Shown here one piece after another: positions 51,442 through 61,343 of a DNA stretch of 64,000 bases. The stretch covers positions 1-64,000 of the forward strand of contig NZ_NTUP01000014.1 of assembly GCF_002561455.1 (NCBI RefSeq). Direction: 5' to 3'. The stretch's first letter is position 1. Every line of letters begins with the position of its first letter. A program made the position numbers and the translations under genes. This DNA is from Bacillus sp. AFS015802 (GTDB lineage Bacteria; Bacillota; Bacilli; Bacillales; Bacillaceae_B). The notes under the pieces are model-generated. The model saw nothing but the letters and a program-made list of their open reading frames with translations, was not told the DNA's origin and ran no database searches.

Positions 51442-52719
51442 ATGAAAAAACAACTAACATATTTTCTCATAACCGTGACGTTTTTATCCTTATCGGCTTG
51501 TGGAAGCGCTAATAAAGTTGGAACAGGCGATCAAAGCCGAAAAGATGATCAAACCCAATCCGCCATAACCCCAAATAATTCTGGTTGGAAAACCATTGAG
51601 ACCGTAAGTGAGCGAAATATCATTGCCAAACTTGAACAAACAGTAGAAGAAACACCAAAATGGAATCAAACTGTACAAAAAGTAAAAGAAAGCGATGACT
51701 TCAAACAAGGTTTATACGGAAAACCCACTGATGATCAAGCAATTGAAATGGCTATTCAAACCGTTGTTGGAAAGACGGTTATACCGCTCCTGGAAGAAAT
51801 ATATGAAGGTTACAAAGGTTTAGATGAAGCGGGAGTTGTCTTTTATGATAGAAAGAGCATGGGAGCGGAGCAATCTGGATTCTGGATTGGCATTAAAGAA
51901 CCAGATGACAGATTGAAAAAATTCATAACAGAAATGCAGAAGAAGATAGATGCTGGAGAAATAAAAGCAAAATATCTTCATATTTTCTATACTCCTTATA
52001 CGACAGCTGAGAACAACCTTTTAACGGATAAAGTAAATGAAAAAGTGAGGGCTATTGTAAAAAATCATGAGACACCGGATCGCTTAGCTGGTGGAGTATC
52101 GGTGGACACCATAACCGGGAATATTGAAATTGAACATAACTTTCTCACTGAAGAGCAAAAAAAAGGATTGTCTAATGCTTTTCCAACTCGGAAGGTTGTC
52201 TTTCATCAGCAAGGTAGGCTTGTTCCTAAGAAAGGAGAGAAGGACACAACTTATCCTGAAGAAACATACTCAAAGAATCCTTCAAAAGAAGGAGAATACG
52301 TTATGAGTCTTGGAGATAAGGGTATGCTGCTTATTTCTGCTCAGTCAACGGACTTTAGTGAAACGGGAGGCGAGAAGGAATTTTATTCAGCTACAAGATA
52401 TAAGTTTCCAAAAGCCTCTCAAAAATTACACGTTGGCCAAAGGGTGAAAGTAGAAGCATCCGGACCCATCATGGAATCCTATCCTGGTCAAGGAACGGCT
52501 CTCTATGTGGACGTTCTTCCGGAATATAAGCCTCATCAAGCAGATTTGTCGGAATCCAAAGTGGTCCAGTTGGGGATCAAAAAAGCGGAGGATAATCAAA
52601 ACCATCATATCCTTTCAATCCGGGACCTGTCTTATAATAAAAAAGCAGATCAGTGGACCATTATTTTCGTCAGGGATAAAGAAGTAATCGAGGTTGTCAT
52701 CCCTGATGAGAAAATGTAG
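51442..52719 (+). CDS. Lipoprotein with DUF3221-like C-terminal domain
   Basis: A 425-aa lipoprotein (lipobox LSACGS). The N-terminal half is paralogous to the preceding gene. The C-terminal part (about 280-370) is an OB-like DUF3221/YobA-type domain (GEYVMSLGDKGMLLIS, LHVGQRVKVEASGPIMESYPGQG). Function unknown. Tandem duplication with loss or gain of the C-terminal domain is likely. It has its own ribosome site and a 152-nt upstream gap. Confidence 0.68.
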   Translation: MKKQLTYFLITVTFLSLSACGSANKVGTGDQSRKDDQTQSAITPNNSGWKTIETVSERNIIAKLEQTVEETPKWNQTVQKVKESDDFKQGLYGKPTDDQAIEMAIQTVVGKTVIPLLEEIYEGYKGLDEAGVVFYDRKSMGAEQSGFWIGIKEPDDRLKKFITEMQKKIDAGEIKAKYLHIFYTPYTTAENNLLTDKVNEKVRAIVKNHETPDRLAGGVSVDTITGNIEIEHNFLTEEQKKGLSNAFPTRKVVFHQQGRLVPKKGEKDTTYPEETYSKNPSKEGEYVMSLGDKGMLLISAQSTDFSETGGEKEFYSATRYKFPKASQKLHVGQRVKVEASGPIMESYPGQGTALYVDVLPEYKPHQADLSESKVVQLGIKKAEDNQNHHILSIRDLSYNKKADQWTIIFVRDKEVIEVVIPDEKM

Positions 52720-52727
52720 GTAACCAG

Positions 52728-52765
52728 AAAAAGAGTTCATGGACTCGATCTCCACGAACTCTTTT
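52728..52765. terminator. Bidirectional terminator
   Basis: AAAAGAGTTCATGGA pairs with TCCACGAACTCTTTT (one mismatch) between convergent genes. Confidence 0.9.
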
Positions 52766-52769
52766 ATCA

Positions 52770-53963
52770 TCAATACAATCTCTTAAATCCATCAAACTTG
52801 GAGCTCCAATATGAGTCACTCAAACTAGTAATCTCGACGCCGTTGTCACCTGCATGGATGAATTGATTATCGCCTAAATATATCCCCAGGTGGGAGATTC
52901 CCTTTTTATAGGTATTCTCAAAGAATACTAAATCGCCGGCTTTTGGACTGTCAACATAATAGGACCGGCTGTAGTAGCCTTCACTAGAGTACCTTTTCAT
53001 TGTTTGGCCGGCCTGCTTATGGACGTAATAAATGAATCCGCTGCAATCAAAGCCCGCAGGTGTCGTGCCACCCCATACATAAGGAGTGCCTAGTAGTAAT
53101 TTTGCCTGAGTGATTACATCAGTACTGCTCTGTGGCAAACTTCCGGGGGTGGAAGAATTGATAGAACGACCAATAGAAAGAACCTGACCAGCGAAAATGC
53201 GATCATTCGTTAAGCTATTCCATGTTTTTAAGTCCTGTAAAGAGACTGTAAATCGATTGGCGATGGCTGATAAAGAATCTCCAGGCTGTACGGTATATTT
53301 CCTGGTTTCTGTCGTCGTTTCGGGAATGGTGTGTTTCTCTTCCGTTTGGCCAACTGTCGTATTGACTGTTTTCAACTGCTGACCGATATAAATCGTATCC
53401 TTTGTCAAACCATTCAGATCTTTAATCTGCTGAATAGTCATGCCAAGCCCTGCGCTGATATGGGATAAAGTATCACCTGATTTTACTGTGTATGTAGCTG
53501 TTTGCTGAGTAACGGGCTGACTCGGTTCATATGTATCGGGTGATGAAGAACTGTTCGATACACTCAGTTTCTGTCCTGGAAATATCAAATGATTAGTCAA
53601 ATTATTGCGTTTCATCAGTTCTGTAACAGACATAGAGTGTAAGTTTGCGATCTTTCCAAGAGTATCACCGGACTTAACCTCATATGATCTGGTTTGCACA
53701 GTGATGGGTTTAGGCAGATCAGTTTTTGGTTTGGTTTGAGGAAGAGAGCTTGTTTGGACAATCTTTAGCACTTGGTTTGGAAATATAGCATCTCTCGACA
53801 AGTTGTTCAATGCTTTTAAATCATTCACATTTGTATTATATTTTTTTGAGATCGACCATAAAGATTCTCCAAACTCGACTTTATGGGTGCTGGCTGAAGC
53901 ATGTGCAATGAAACTGGAAGATAAAATTGCCGTTGTCGTCACTGTTACGATCGCTTTTTTCAA
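52770..53963 (-). CDS. LysM-repeat NlpC/P60 cell-wall endopeptidase (LytE/CwlS-like)
   Basis: A 397-aa secreted D,L-endopeptidase that cuts wall peptides. It has a signal peptide (cleavage near SASA, about 24), four LysM repeats (about 27-70, 92-135, 155-198, 221-264; for example YTVKSGDTLSHIS) and an NlpC/P60 domain (about 285-397). The catalytic Cys is in AGFDCSGFIYYV and the His in ISHLGIYLGDN. The start is TTG 53963, 8 nt after AAAGGAGAA. LytE-like enzymes act in septation and lateral wall growth. Confidence 0.92.
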   Translation of the reverse strand: MKKAIVTVTTTAILSSSFIAHASASTHKVEFGESLWSISKKYNTNVNDLKALNNLSRDAIFPNQVLKIVQTSSLPQTKPKTDLPKPITVQTRSYEVKSGDTLGKIANLHSMSVTELMKRNNLTNHLIFPGQKLSVSNSSSSPDTYEPSQPVTQQTATYTVKSGDTLSHISAGLGMTIQQIKDLNGLTKDTIYIGQQLKTVNTTVGQTEEKHTIPETTTETRKYTVQPGDSLSAIANRFTVSLQDLKTWNSLTNDRIFAGQVLSIGRSINSSTPGSLPQSSTDVITQAKLLLGTPYVWGGTTPAGFDCSGFIYYVHKQAGQTMKRYSSEGYYSRSYYVDSPKAGDLVFFENTYKKGISHLGIYLGDNQFIHAGDNGVEITSLSDSYWSSKFDGFKRLY

Positions 53964-54242
53964 TTGTCTGTTCTCCTTTTCAACATGGAATATTGGTTGA
54001 TTCCGACATCTTTTATCATATAGTGGAAGATTATAGTATTAATTAGAATATATCATAAAAGAATGTTGGGAAGTCTAAATTTTTTGAAAGTTAGGGTAGG
54101 AAAAAGGGATTATATATCATGTTATTTCTTTATATGTGAAGATTCTAAAGAAGGAGTTTCTGGCTCTAATTAAAGACCCTGAGTTTTTTAAGTGAAGATG
54201 GGTGTATGAGGAGTGAGAGATTTAAAGCAATAAATGGATGAA
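53964..54242. other. Gene-free interval upstream of the LysM gene
   Basis: No gene is visible. An imperfect inverted repeat (TCTTTTATCATATA near 54009 and TATATCATAAAAGA near 54050, one mismatch) could be an operator for the wall-hydrolase promoter. The rest is A/T-rich without clear motif. Confidence 0.4.
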
Positions 54243-54273
54243 AAAAACGCCTGGAGATTTCTCCAAGCGTTTT
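54243..54273 (-). terminator. Terminator of trhO
   Basis: On the minus strand AAAACGCTTGGAG pairs with CTCCAGGCGTTTT (one G-U) and continues into T residues. Confidence 0.88.
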
Positions 54274-54288
54274 GTACTGTATATTCAA

Positions 54289-55254
54289 TTAAACCTTAGC
54301 TGTTTCCTTTTCGCGCTCAATCACTGCCAAACGCTCTGCCACTTCTTCTTCCGTCAAACCATGTTCCATAACATAGCGGTTTTCAGGACTCGTGCGGCAC
54401 TCATGTGAGCAGCTTCTCATATATTTATGCTCATTTTCTTCGGAGCAAAGGATCTTTCGGTTACAAGGTGGGTGTGCACAGTTTACGTAGCGCTCGCAAG
54501 GTTCGCCAGTGTAGAAATCTTTCCCTACGACAACGTGCTCTGTCTGATTGACAGGAACACCGATGCGCTCGTCGAATACGTAAAGCTGACCGTCCCACAG
54601 TTGACCTTTTACTTCAGGGTCTTTACCGTAAGTTGCGATACCTCCGTGCAGTTGTGCAACATTCTCAAAGCCTTCTTTTACTAACCAGCCTGAGAATTTT
54701 TCACAGCGGATACCACCAGTGCAATACGTGATGATTTTCTTGCCTTCTAATTTATCTTTATTGTCGCGGACCCAGTTCGGGAGGTCACGGAAGTTTTTGA
54801 TATCCGGCTTCACGGCTCCTCTGAAGTGTCCCAATTCATATTCATAGTCGTTACGTGCATCAAGAAGGATTGTATCTTCCCGCTGGATCTGTTCAAAGAA
54901 ATCCTTTGGCTCAAGGTATTCACCAGTAAGCTCATTCGGATTTACGTCATCCTCAAGACGAAGAGTCACAAGCTCTGGACGATGCTTCACTTTTAATTTC
55001 TTGAACGCATGACCGTCTGTTTCGTCGATCTTGAATACAGTGTCCTTGAAATGAGGATCCTGTCTCATCGCTTCCATATACGCATCCGTCTGCTCGATCG
55101 TTCCTGAGCATGTTCCGTTGATTCCTTCAGATGAAATCAGGATGCGTCCCTTCAGGCCAAGGTCCGAGCACAGTTGTTTGTGCTGGGCAGTGACTTCCTC
55201 CGGGTTCTCAATGTCTACATAGTTGTAATACAGTAGTACTCGGTAATCTCTCAT
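54289..55254 (-). CDS. trhO: tRNA uridine(34) hydroxylase TrhO (rhodanese-like)
   Basis: A 321-aa rhodanese-family enzyme. TrhO hydroxylates U34 of tRNAs, leading to 5-methoxyuridine in Bacillus. It has an N-terminal acylphosphatase-like domain (about 1-100), a rhodanese domain with active Cys in [12 protein letters not shown] (about 185-196), and a Cys-rich C-terminus ([18 protein letters not shown]). ATG 55254 is 9 nt after AGGTGG; a GTG at 55266 lies within that site. TGTTATAAT on the minus strand (55332-55340) forms an extended -10. Confidence 0.9.
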   Translation of the reverse strand: MRDYRVLLYYNYVDIENPEEVTAQHKQLCSDLGLKGRILISSEGINGTCSGTIEQTDAYMEAMRQDPHFKDTVFKIDETDGHAFKKLKVKHRPELVTLRLEDDVNPNELTGEYLEPKDFFEQIQREDTILLDARNDYEYELGHFRGAVKPDIKNFRDLPNWVRDNKDKLEGKKIITYCTGGIRCEKFSGWLVKEGFENVAQLHGGIATYGKDPEVKGQLWDGQLYVFDERIGVPVNQTEHVVVGKDFYTGEPCERYVNCAHPPCNRKILCSEENEHKYMRSCSHECRTSPENRYVMEHGLTEEEVAERLAVIEREKETAKV

Positions 55255-55578
55255 GTTTATTTCCACCTATCGATATATATTTGCAAGATATAATCTTAGG
55301 ATTCAGTTCCTTATTACTCTTACGATGTACTATTATAACAAATTTTTATGAAATTGCATCATATGTGGGGGAGAAAAGATGGGGATTGTGAGGAAAAGGT
55401 GGTGGATATTGGGTTGGAAGGGTCATTGTGGCGGTATCTGAGGGAGATGTGACAAATTCAGGGTGAACTCCTTAAGGACATGCCTTACTAAAGAATATAA
55501 ATACATTAAATTTGTAAAAATGGATAGGATTTGAAACAATGAAACTAACAAGAAAATAAACAAGGGGTGTCACTACAT
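55255..55578. promoter_or_regulatory. Divergent promoter region trhO / PBP gene
   Basis: It holds the extended -10 for trhO (minus, 55332-55340). TGAAAC at 55532-55537 and 55544-55549 resembles ECF -35 boxes, but no CGTC-type -10 follows at the right distance. No other feature is visible. Confidence 0.4.
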
Positions 55579-57585
55579 ATGCTCAAAAAATTCATGCTGC
55601 TTGGTCTCTTTGTTGCACTCACTCTAATGGTCGCAGGTTGTCAGGAAAAGGTTCAGCCGGATGATCGGCTGCAGGAATACGCGGATCTTTGGAATAAAGG
55701 GAAGTTTGATAGTATGTTCTCAGACTACGTACAGACTTCAACCAAAGATACATACAAAAAAGAAGATTTCATTACAAGATATAAAGACATCTATAAAGAT
55801 CTGGAAGTGAAGGATGTAAAAGTAACCTTCAAAAAGCCTGATAAAGAGGTGGACTGGGATAAAGAAACAAAAGCCAAGTTCCCCATGACCATTTCGTTTA
55901 AAACTCTCGCCGGTGAGGTTTCGTATAAAAAAGATGTAACGTTGACAAAAGAAAAGAAGAACGACGATGAAAATTGGTTCGTGGATTGGGACCCTTCGTT
56001 CATCCTGCCGGAAATGGAAAAGGGGGACAAGGTCGGAGTGGAAAGTATTTCTGCCAAACGCGGGGAGATCCTCGACCGGAATCAGCAGCCCCTTGCAGTT
56101 AACGGGGAAGCCTTTGAGTTAGGGATTGTCCCGAAAGAGTTCAGTGACAATGATTTGAGCAAGCTGTCATCCTTACTGAATTTATCACCAGAACTAATAA
56201 AGAGTAAACTGGACGCAAGCTGGGTGAAGCCTGACTATTTTGTCCCAATTAAAAAAATTGCCTTAAAAGAGCGTCCTCTCGCATTGGAAGTAATTGAACT
56301 GGACGGGCTTTACTCCAAACGGGTGCCTGCAAGGGAATACCCATACGGAGAAGCCACCGCCCATCTCACCGGTTACATTGGAAAGCTTACAGCAGAGAAA
56401 CTGGAGAAGCTGAAAGACAAAGGCTATACCACTCAATCCTTGATGGGCTTAAGCGGAGCAGAGGAAGTGTATGAAGATCAACTCCGTGGCAAAGACGGGC
56501 AGCGCATTTATCTGAAGAAAAAAGATTCTGAAGACACCGTCACCGTAGCCGAACAACCCGTACAGGATGGGAAAAACATCACACTCACCATTGATGCCGA
56601 GATGCAAAAGAAAATTTACGCACAGATGAAGAATGAGGCGGGTACGGCAGCCGCCATCAATCCACAAACGGGAGAAGCGCTGGCCCTTGTCAGCACCCCT
56701 GCCTATGATCCGAATGAATTCGTTTTGGGGATGTCTGCAGAAAAATATAAGAAGCTTGCCGACGATCCGAAAAAACCGCTCCGGAACCGATTCCAGCTTG
56801 CCTATTCACCGGGATCCACAATGAAGGGCATCACAGCATCCGTCGGCCTGAAATCCGGCAAGCTTGATCCTAAAAAAATCTATGATATCCCGGGGAAGAA
56901 GTGGCAAAAGGATGAGTCATGGGGGAATTATAAAGTGGTCCGAGTTTTTGACAATGAGAGCAAAGTGGATTTGGAAAGCGCCCTTAAATTCTCGGATAAC
57001 ATCTATTTTGCACGGGTCGGACTGGATATGGGTGCCGAGACATTTATTGCAGGCTTGAAGGATTTCGGCTTTGGCGAAGAGGTCCCTATGTCTTACCCGA
57101 TCTATAAATCACAGGTTTCAAACGACGGGGAAATCTCCAAAGAAGTCCAGCTGGCCGATTCTGCTTTCGGTCAAGGGGAAGTGCTGATGAGTATCGTTCA
57201 CATAGCAAGTGCATACGGCGGGATCATCAACGATGGCACAATGATGGAACCAAAACTCCTGAAGGATGAAGAACAAAATGTGTGGAAGAAAGACCTGCTT
57301 TCAAAAGAACAGGCAGACATGATGAAAACGAATTTTCGAAAAGTGGTCACAGAAGGCATCGCCGGAAAAGCGAGTGTAGAAGGTAAAGCGATCGCCGGTA
57401 AGACCGGTACGGCAGAGATCAAATCGGAGCAGGGAACGAAAGGCAAGGAAAATGGAGTGTTCGTTTCCTATGACCAGAATGACCCGTCCATTGTTCTTGC
57501 CATGCTCCTTGAAGATGTTCAGGATGAGGGTGGAAGCACCCATACCGTCCAAGTGGCCAAGAAGTTTTATGATAGTTGGAAATAA
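55579..57585 (+). CDS. pbpC: Class B penicillin-binding protein (PBP3/MecA-like lipoprotein)
   Basis: A 668-aa transpeptidase resembling B. subtilis PbpC (PBP3). It has lipobox VAGCQE, an NTF2-like MecA_N domain (about 27-145), a dimerisation domain (AKRGEILDRNQQPLAVNG) and a C-terminal transpeptidase domain. Active-site motifs are SPGSTMK (Ser of SxxK, about 415), SDN (KFSDNIYF) and KTGTAE. ATG 55579 follows AAGGGGTG. It cross-links septal or lateral peptidoglycan; such proteins can tolerate beta-lactams. Confidence 0.92.
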   Translation: MLKKFMLLGLFVALTLMVAGCQEKVQPDDRLQEYADLWNKGKFDSMFSDYVQTSTKDTYKKEDFITRYKDIYKDLEVKDVKVTFKKPDKEVDWDKETKAKFPMTISFKTLAGEVSYKKDVTLTKEKKNDDENWFVDWDPSFILPEMEKGDKVGVESISAKRGEILDRNQQPLAVNGEAFELGIVPKEFSDNDLSKLSSLLNLSPELIKSKLDASWVKPDYFVPIKKIALKERPLALEVIELDGLYSKRVPAREYPYGEATAHLTGYIGKLTAEKLEKLKDKGYTTQSLMGLSGAEEVYEDQLRGKDGQRIYLKKKDSEDTVTVAEQPVQDGKNITLTIDAEMQKKIYAQMKNEAGTAAAINPQTGEALALVSTPAYDPNEFVLGMSAEKYKKLADDPKKPLRNRFQLAYSPGSTMKGITASVGLKSGKLDPKKIYDIPGKKWQKDESWGNYKVVRVFDNESKVDLESALKFSDNIYFARVGLDMGAETFIAGLKDFGFGEEVPMSYPIYKSQVSNDGEISKEVQLADSAFGQGEVLMSIVHIASAYGGIINDGTMMEPKLLKDEEQNVWKKDLLSKEQADMMKTNFRKVVTEGIAGKASVEGKAIAGKTGTAEIKSEQGTKGKENGVFVSYDQNDPSIVLAMLLEDVQDEGGSTHTVQVAKKFYDSWK

Positions 57586-57592
57586 AGAGGAA

Positions 57593-57619
57593 GAGAGGGG
57601 CAGATGCTCCTCTCTTTTT
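57593..57619 (+). terminator. Terminator of the PBP gene
   Basis: GAGAGGGGC pairs with GCTCCTCTC around AGAT, then T5. Confidence 0.9.
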
Positions 57620-57640
57620 CAATGGTCAAGGGAAAGCGCA

Positions 57641-57670
57641 AAAAATCCCCAAAGACCTCCTTTGGGGATT
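57641..57670 (-). terminator. Terminator of the SDR gene
   Basis: On the minus strand AATCCCCAAAGG pairs with CTTTGGGGATT and runs into T5. Confidence 0.88.
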
Positions 57671-57677
57671 AAAGTGT

Positions 57678-58469
57678 TTATAAGGCTGTGACCATTCCCC
57701 CATCAACGACCAATGATTGCCCGGTTATATAGGTATTGGCATCCGAAACAAGGAAGGCAATCACCCTGGCGAACTCATCCGGCTCACCATATCGTCCTAG
57801 AGGGATCGCTTTCTCACTCATGCTCTTCAGCTCGTCCAGGGTCATATTCCGTTTCTCAGCGTTTAGTTGATCCAGCTCCGCCACCCGGTCCGTTGAAATT
57901 CTTCCGGGACCGACCGTGTTGATGAGAATATGATCCTGGGCGAGTTCCCTTGATAAGCTTTTTGATAACCCGACCATTCCGGTCCTGAACGTGTTAGATA
58001 GAATAAGGCCGTCAATGGACTGCTTCGTGGAAGAAGAGGCGATATTCACGATCCGCCCACCATTATTCCTTTTCATATGAGGAATGACCTCCCTGATTGT
58101 TCGAATATAGCTGAGGAGGTTCAGTTCAAAGGCATATTGCCAATCGTCATCCTCGAACTTTTGAAATCCTCCCGCCGGCGGACCCCCGGTATTGTTGACG
58201 AGAATATCCACTCCACCCAGTTTCGATACCGCTGCTTCAAAGAGGGACCGGATATCTTCGGGCTTCGTCATATCACATGTCGTGTAATGAATGTGCTGAT
58301 TCCCGGTTAAGTCAATGATTTCATTTGCGGTCTTTTGAAGCTCTTCTTCATTTCTGCTGGAAATAAGCACTCGGGCACCTTCTTTCGCCAGTTCCAGTGC
58401 CGTGGCTTTTCCTAAACCTTTACTTGATGCGGTCACTATGACTGCTTTATCTTTTAATCCGAAATCCAT
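57678..58469 (-). CDS. Short-chain dehydrogenase/reductase (atypical active site)
   Basis: A 263-aa SDR with NAD(P) motif TASSKGLG (TGxxxGxG variant) at about 12-19, NNTGG, and the Ser of NIASSS. The usual YxxxK is replaced by the segment SNTFRTGMVGLSK, with Asn and Arg at the Tyr/Lys positions, as in a YkvO-like subgroup. The C-terminus has YGEPDEFARVIAFLVSDANTYITGQSLVVDGG. The substrate is unknown. ATG 58469 is preceded by GAGGTGG (7 nt). Confidence 0.85.
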   Translation of the reverse strand: MDFGLKDKAVIVTASSKGLGKATALELAKEGARVLISSRNEEELQKTANEIIDLTGNQHIHYTTCDMTKPEDIRSLFEAAVSKLGGVDILVNNTGGPPAGGFQKFEDDDWQYAFELNLLSYIRTIREVIPHMKRNNGGRIVNIASSSTKQSIDGLILSNTFRTGMVGLSKSLSRELAQDHILINTVGPGRISTDRVAELDQLNAEKRNMTLDELKSMSEKAIPLGRYGEPDEFARVIAFLVSDANTYITGQSLVVDGGMVTAL

Positions 58470-58505
58470 TTTCATCCACCTCATTTAATTGGGAATATAA
58501 ATGCA

Positions 58506-59258
58506 TTAGAACTGTATTTCTTCTAATCTTGCGTTGGTTCCTTCCAAGTCAAATTCTTCCGGATCGTGATCCGCAAACCTTTCCCTGAAGAACATCACTT
58601 CCTCATCTTTTTCATAGGGGTTTAATAATACCTCTAATACATGCTGATAATGATGTATGCCCCCACTATCTTCTATAGGACAATTTCGTTTTCCTTTAAG
58701 GCACACTGGAAAGTTCAATTTTTGATCCTCTGATATTTTCTCGAGGAGGATCTGATGCTGCCAATTGTCACCAAAATCATAGGTGTAAGAAATCTTATCA
58801 TTCTCTTCATCCAACACATTTCCAAGGATCGCTTTACTGGAGTCATAAGTCCGATTTGCATCAAATTCATATTCTTCGTGAGGAAATTCAAACTCACCAT
58901 GTCCAGTATCAAAAGAGTATAAATGTGAATGAGTCCAGCCCATTGTAGCTTGTATAACATGATGAAATTGATGGAGGGAAAGAGTATTGGGGATGAGTAC
59001 CCGTCTCCATATGGGCGGTTTTGCGCCTTTTAAAGAAATTTTCACCTGAAAGGTCTTTTTCTTCACGGGTTGTATGACTTCTCTTTCTACCATTGGGTCA
59101 GTTCCATTTGGAAGAATTTGAGTTAATACTGGTTCGTGGAATTGTTCGATAAGCGCAGATTGGAGTCTTTTCTGGTCTTGAGGTGGCAATGCTCTATAGA
59201 CTTCCGAGGTTTTCAGCTTAGTGATGAGACTTTGCAGGAGATCTTCATGATTTAGCAT
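58506..59258 (-). CDS. pRiA4b ORF-3-like protein
   Basis: A 250-aa protein with a central PRiA4_ORF3 domain (FQVKISLKGAKPPIWRRVLIPNTLSL, GWTHSHLYSF, DFGDNWQHQILLEK). The family is common on plasmids and chromosomes and is of unknown function. ATG follows AAGGAGG. The N-terminal 75 residues form a separate helical part. Confidence 0.82.
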   Translation of the reverse strand: MLNHEDLLQSLITKLKTSEVYRALPPQDQKRLQSALIEQFHEPVLTQILPNGTDPMVEREVIQPVKKKTFQVKISLKGAKPPIWRRVLIPNTLSLHQFHHVIQATMGWTHSHLYSFDTGHGEFEFPHEEYEFDANRTYDSSKAILGNVLDEENDKISYTYDFGDNWQHQILLEKISEDQKLNFPVCLKGKRNCPIEDSGGIHHYQHVLEVLLNPYEKDEEVMFFRERFADHDPEEFDLEGTNARLEEIQF

Positions 59259-59286
59259 AATTTTCCTCCTTGGGTTATCATCGTTG

Positions 59287-59553
59287 CTAATAGTATAAGG
59301 GGTGAAGATCTTTCTTGTGATCCCAGTTTTCTTTCACCAAAATTGTGATGTTGTCTTGGGTATCCTGCTGGTTTTCTTCAAGTACGTTCATTCTGGATTC
59401 GAGCTTGTCCATGCGGTTTTCGAGTTTCTCCATACGATTTTCCAACCCGTCCATGCGTGTTTCCAATCGTTCAAAGCGAATATTCACATTTGATTCAAAT
59501 CGGGTCATTTGTTCCTGTAACTCTTTAATGGTTTGTAAAATCTGATCCATCGC
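59287..59553 (-). CDS. Small coiled-coil protein
   Basis: An 88-aa protein of heptad repeats (RFERLETRMDGLENRMEKLE and so on) with the 7-residue unit LExRMDx repeated six times. ATG 59553 is preceded by AAGGAG; ATG 59565 touches that site. Function unknown. Confidence 0.65.
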   Translation of the reverse strand, partial: AMDQILQTIKELQEQMTRFESNVNIRFERLETRMDGLENRMEKLENRMDKLESRMNVLEENQQDTQDNITILVKENWDHKKDLHPLYY

Positions 59554-59727
59554 ATTTTTCATCTCCTTATGCCATAATTGTAACACAGAATCTGGGAATA
59601 GTACCTTCACAATCACTGGAAAAAATCTTATCCGGACATACGGTTTTGCTTTTAAATATGGTAATATAAGAAAATGTAAAGAGAGATAACAAACGAACTA
59701 TATTACATAGAGTTAGGAGAATGATCA

Positions 59728-60654
59728 ATGAGTAAAACACTAATTTTCGGACACAAAAACCCGGACACAGATACGATCACATCGGCACTGGTTTATGCTG
59801 ATTTGAAATCAAAAATCGGGATGGACGTGGAGCCGGTTCGTCTAGGTGAAGTAAACGGTGAAACACAGTATGCCCTTGATTACTTTAAAGTCCAAGCACC
59901 ACGTTTGGTAGAAAAGGTTGCGGCTGAGACGGATACGGTCATCCTGGTTGACCACAACGAGCGCCAGCAAAGTGCTGAAGACATCGAAGAAGTACGCGTT
60001 CTTGAAGTCATCGATCATCACCGCATCGCGAACTTTGAAACTTCAGATCCCCTTTATTACCGTGCTGAGCCGGTTGGATGTACAGCAACGATCTTAAATA
60101 AGATCTACAAGGAAAAAGGAGTGGAGGTCACGAAGGAAATGGCTGGATTGATGCTTTCCGCTATCATCTCGGACTCTCTGTTATTCAAATCTCCAACATG
60201 CACGGACGAAGATGTAGCGGCAGCAAATGAACTGGCTGAAATCGCAGGAGTTGACCCACAAGTATACGGTCTGGAAATGCTGAAGGCAGGCGCCAACATG
60301 AGCACAAAATCAGTCGCTGAACTTGTGACCCTTGATGCCAAAGAATTCTCCATGGGTACCGCGAAAGTGGAAGTGGCTCAAATCAACGTTGTCGATGTGA
60401 ATGACGTATTCGGACGTCAGCCAGAAGTCGAAGCGGCCATGGAAACGATGATCAAGGAAAAAGGACTGGATCTGTTCCTTCTTGTCGTGACGGACATCCT
60501 GGAAAACGACTCAACGGCTCTTGCCCTTGGAAGCAAAGCGGCTGAAGTGGAGAAGGCGTTCAACGTCACACTTCAAAACAACACGGCCCTATTAAAAGGC
60601 GTGGTATCCCGTAAGAAGCAGATCGTACCTGTGTTGACGGATGCGATGAAATAA
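59728..60654 (+). CDS. ppaC: Manganese-dependent inorganic pyrophosphatase
   Basis: A 308-aa family II pyrophosphatase that hydrolyses PPi. DHH-family motifs are [10 protein letters not shown] (His and Asp metal ligands), [14 protein letters not shown] (the DHH motif) and the C-terminal SRKKQIVP. Monocistronic with its own terminator. Confidence 0.95.
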   Translation: MSKTLIFGHKNPDTDTITSALVYADLKSKIGMDVEPVRLGEVNGETQYALDYFKVQAPRLVEKVAAETDTVILVDHNERQQSAEDIEEVRVLEVIDHHRIANFETSDPLYYRAEPVGCTATILNKIYKEKGVEVTKEMAGLMLSAIISDSLLFKSPTCTDEDVAAANELAEIAGVDPQVYGLEMLKAGANMSTKSVAELVTLDAKEFSMGTAKVEVAQINVVDVNDVFGRQPEVEAAMETMIKEKGLDLFLLVVTDILENDSTALALGSKAAEVEKAFNVTLQNNTALLKGVVSRKKQIVPVLTDAMK

Positions 60655-60662
60655 TGATGGTG

Positions 60663-60693
60663 AAGGAGCAGTCTTTGGACTGCTCCTTTTTTT
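60663..60693 (+). terminator. Terminator of ppaC
   Basis: AAGGAGCAGTC pairs with GACTGCTCCTT (4-nt loop), followed by T7. Confidence 0.95.
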
Positions 60694-60723
60694 AGGCGTT
60701 AGTGAAGAAAGGGAGACGATTAA

Positions 60724-61110
60724 ATGAACTTCAAAAAAATCCACCACATCGCGATCATTTGCTCGGACTTTGCGAAATCTAAAGACTTTTACGTCAATAA
60801 ACTTGGCTTTGAGATCAAGCAGGAGATCTACAGAGAAGAAAGAGATTCCTATAAACTCGACCTTATGTTAAACGGTGAATATATTATTGAACTCTTTTCG
60901 TTCCCTGATGCTCCTGAAAGGCCGAGTTATCCTGAAGCGCAAGGACTTCGTCATTTAGCTTTTGAAGTGGATGATCTTAAGGCGTCTGTGGAGGAACTGA
61001 ATGAAAGAGGCATTATAACTGAAGAAATTAGGACAGATCCTTATACCCATAAACAGTTCACCTTCTTTGAAGATCCCGATGGACTTCCATTGGAAATATA
61101 CGAAAGGTAG
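60724..61110 (+). CDS. VOC-family (glyoxalase-like) metalloprotein
   Basis: A 128-aa protein with two beta-alpha-beta-beta-beta units. Probable metal ligands are His8 (KIHHIAIIC), Glu (YIIELFSF), His (LRHLAFEV) and Glu (GLPLEIYE). It resembles YaeR/GloA2-type proteins; substrate unknown. The half repeat and a hairpin follow. Confidence 0.85.
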   Translation: MNFKKIHHIAIICSDFAKSKDFYVNKLGFEIKQEIYREERDSYKLDLMLNGEYIIELFSFPDAPERPSYPEAQGLRHLAFEVDDLKASVEELNERGIITEEIRTDPYTHKQFTFFEDPDGLPLEIYER

Positions 61111-61114
61111 TTTT

Positions 61115-61200
61115 GAGGTCCGTCCCTCAAAAAAAGAGCACTTCCCACAAGGAGAAGTGCCGTCTAAAGGTATTGTAATTTGTCGTTAATTCTATTAAAT
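61115..61200. repeat. GGACGGACC arm plus hairpin, long repeat copy A
   Basis: GAGGTCCGTCCCTC, an A tract, a GCACTTC/GAAGTGC hairpin and then a stretch including GGTATTGTAATTTGTCGTTA. The unit recurs diverged at 61344-61434. Confidence 0.8.
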
Positions 61201-61269
61201 CATATCTTGAGATGGGATGATTTCTTGTTAATGATTCATTTACACTAAAAAAATGGTGGGAAGCTTGTA

Positions 61270-61304
61270 AATATCTTTATTTCCTACATAAATATAAAGA
61301 TATT
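61270..61304. other. A/T-rich inverted repeat upstream of the HTH-TPR gene
   Basis: AATATCTTTAT (61270-61280) and ATAAAGATATT (61294-61304), perfect 11-bp arms, 13-nt loop. The adjoining TATTAATATTT motif recurs near 61533 just before the regulator gene, so an autoregulatory operator is possible. Confidence 0.4.
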
Positions 61305-61343
61305 AATATTTATCAGTAGCTCATTTTATAAAATAGTGAATAA

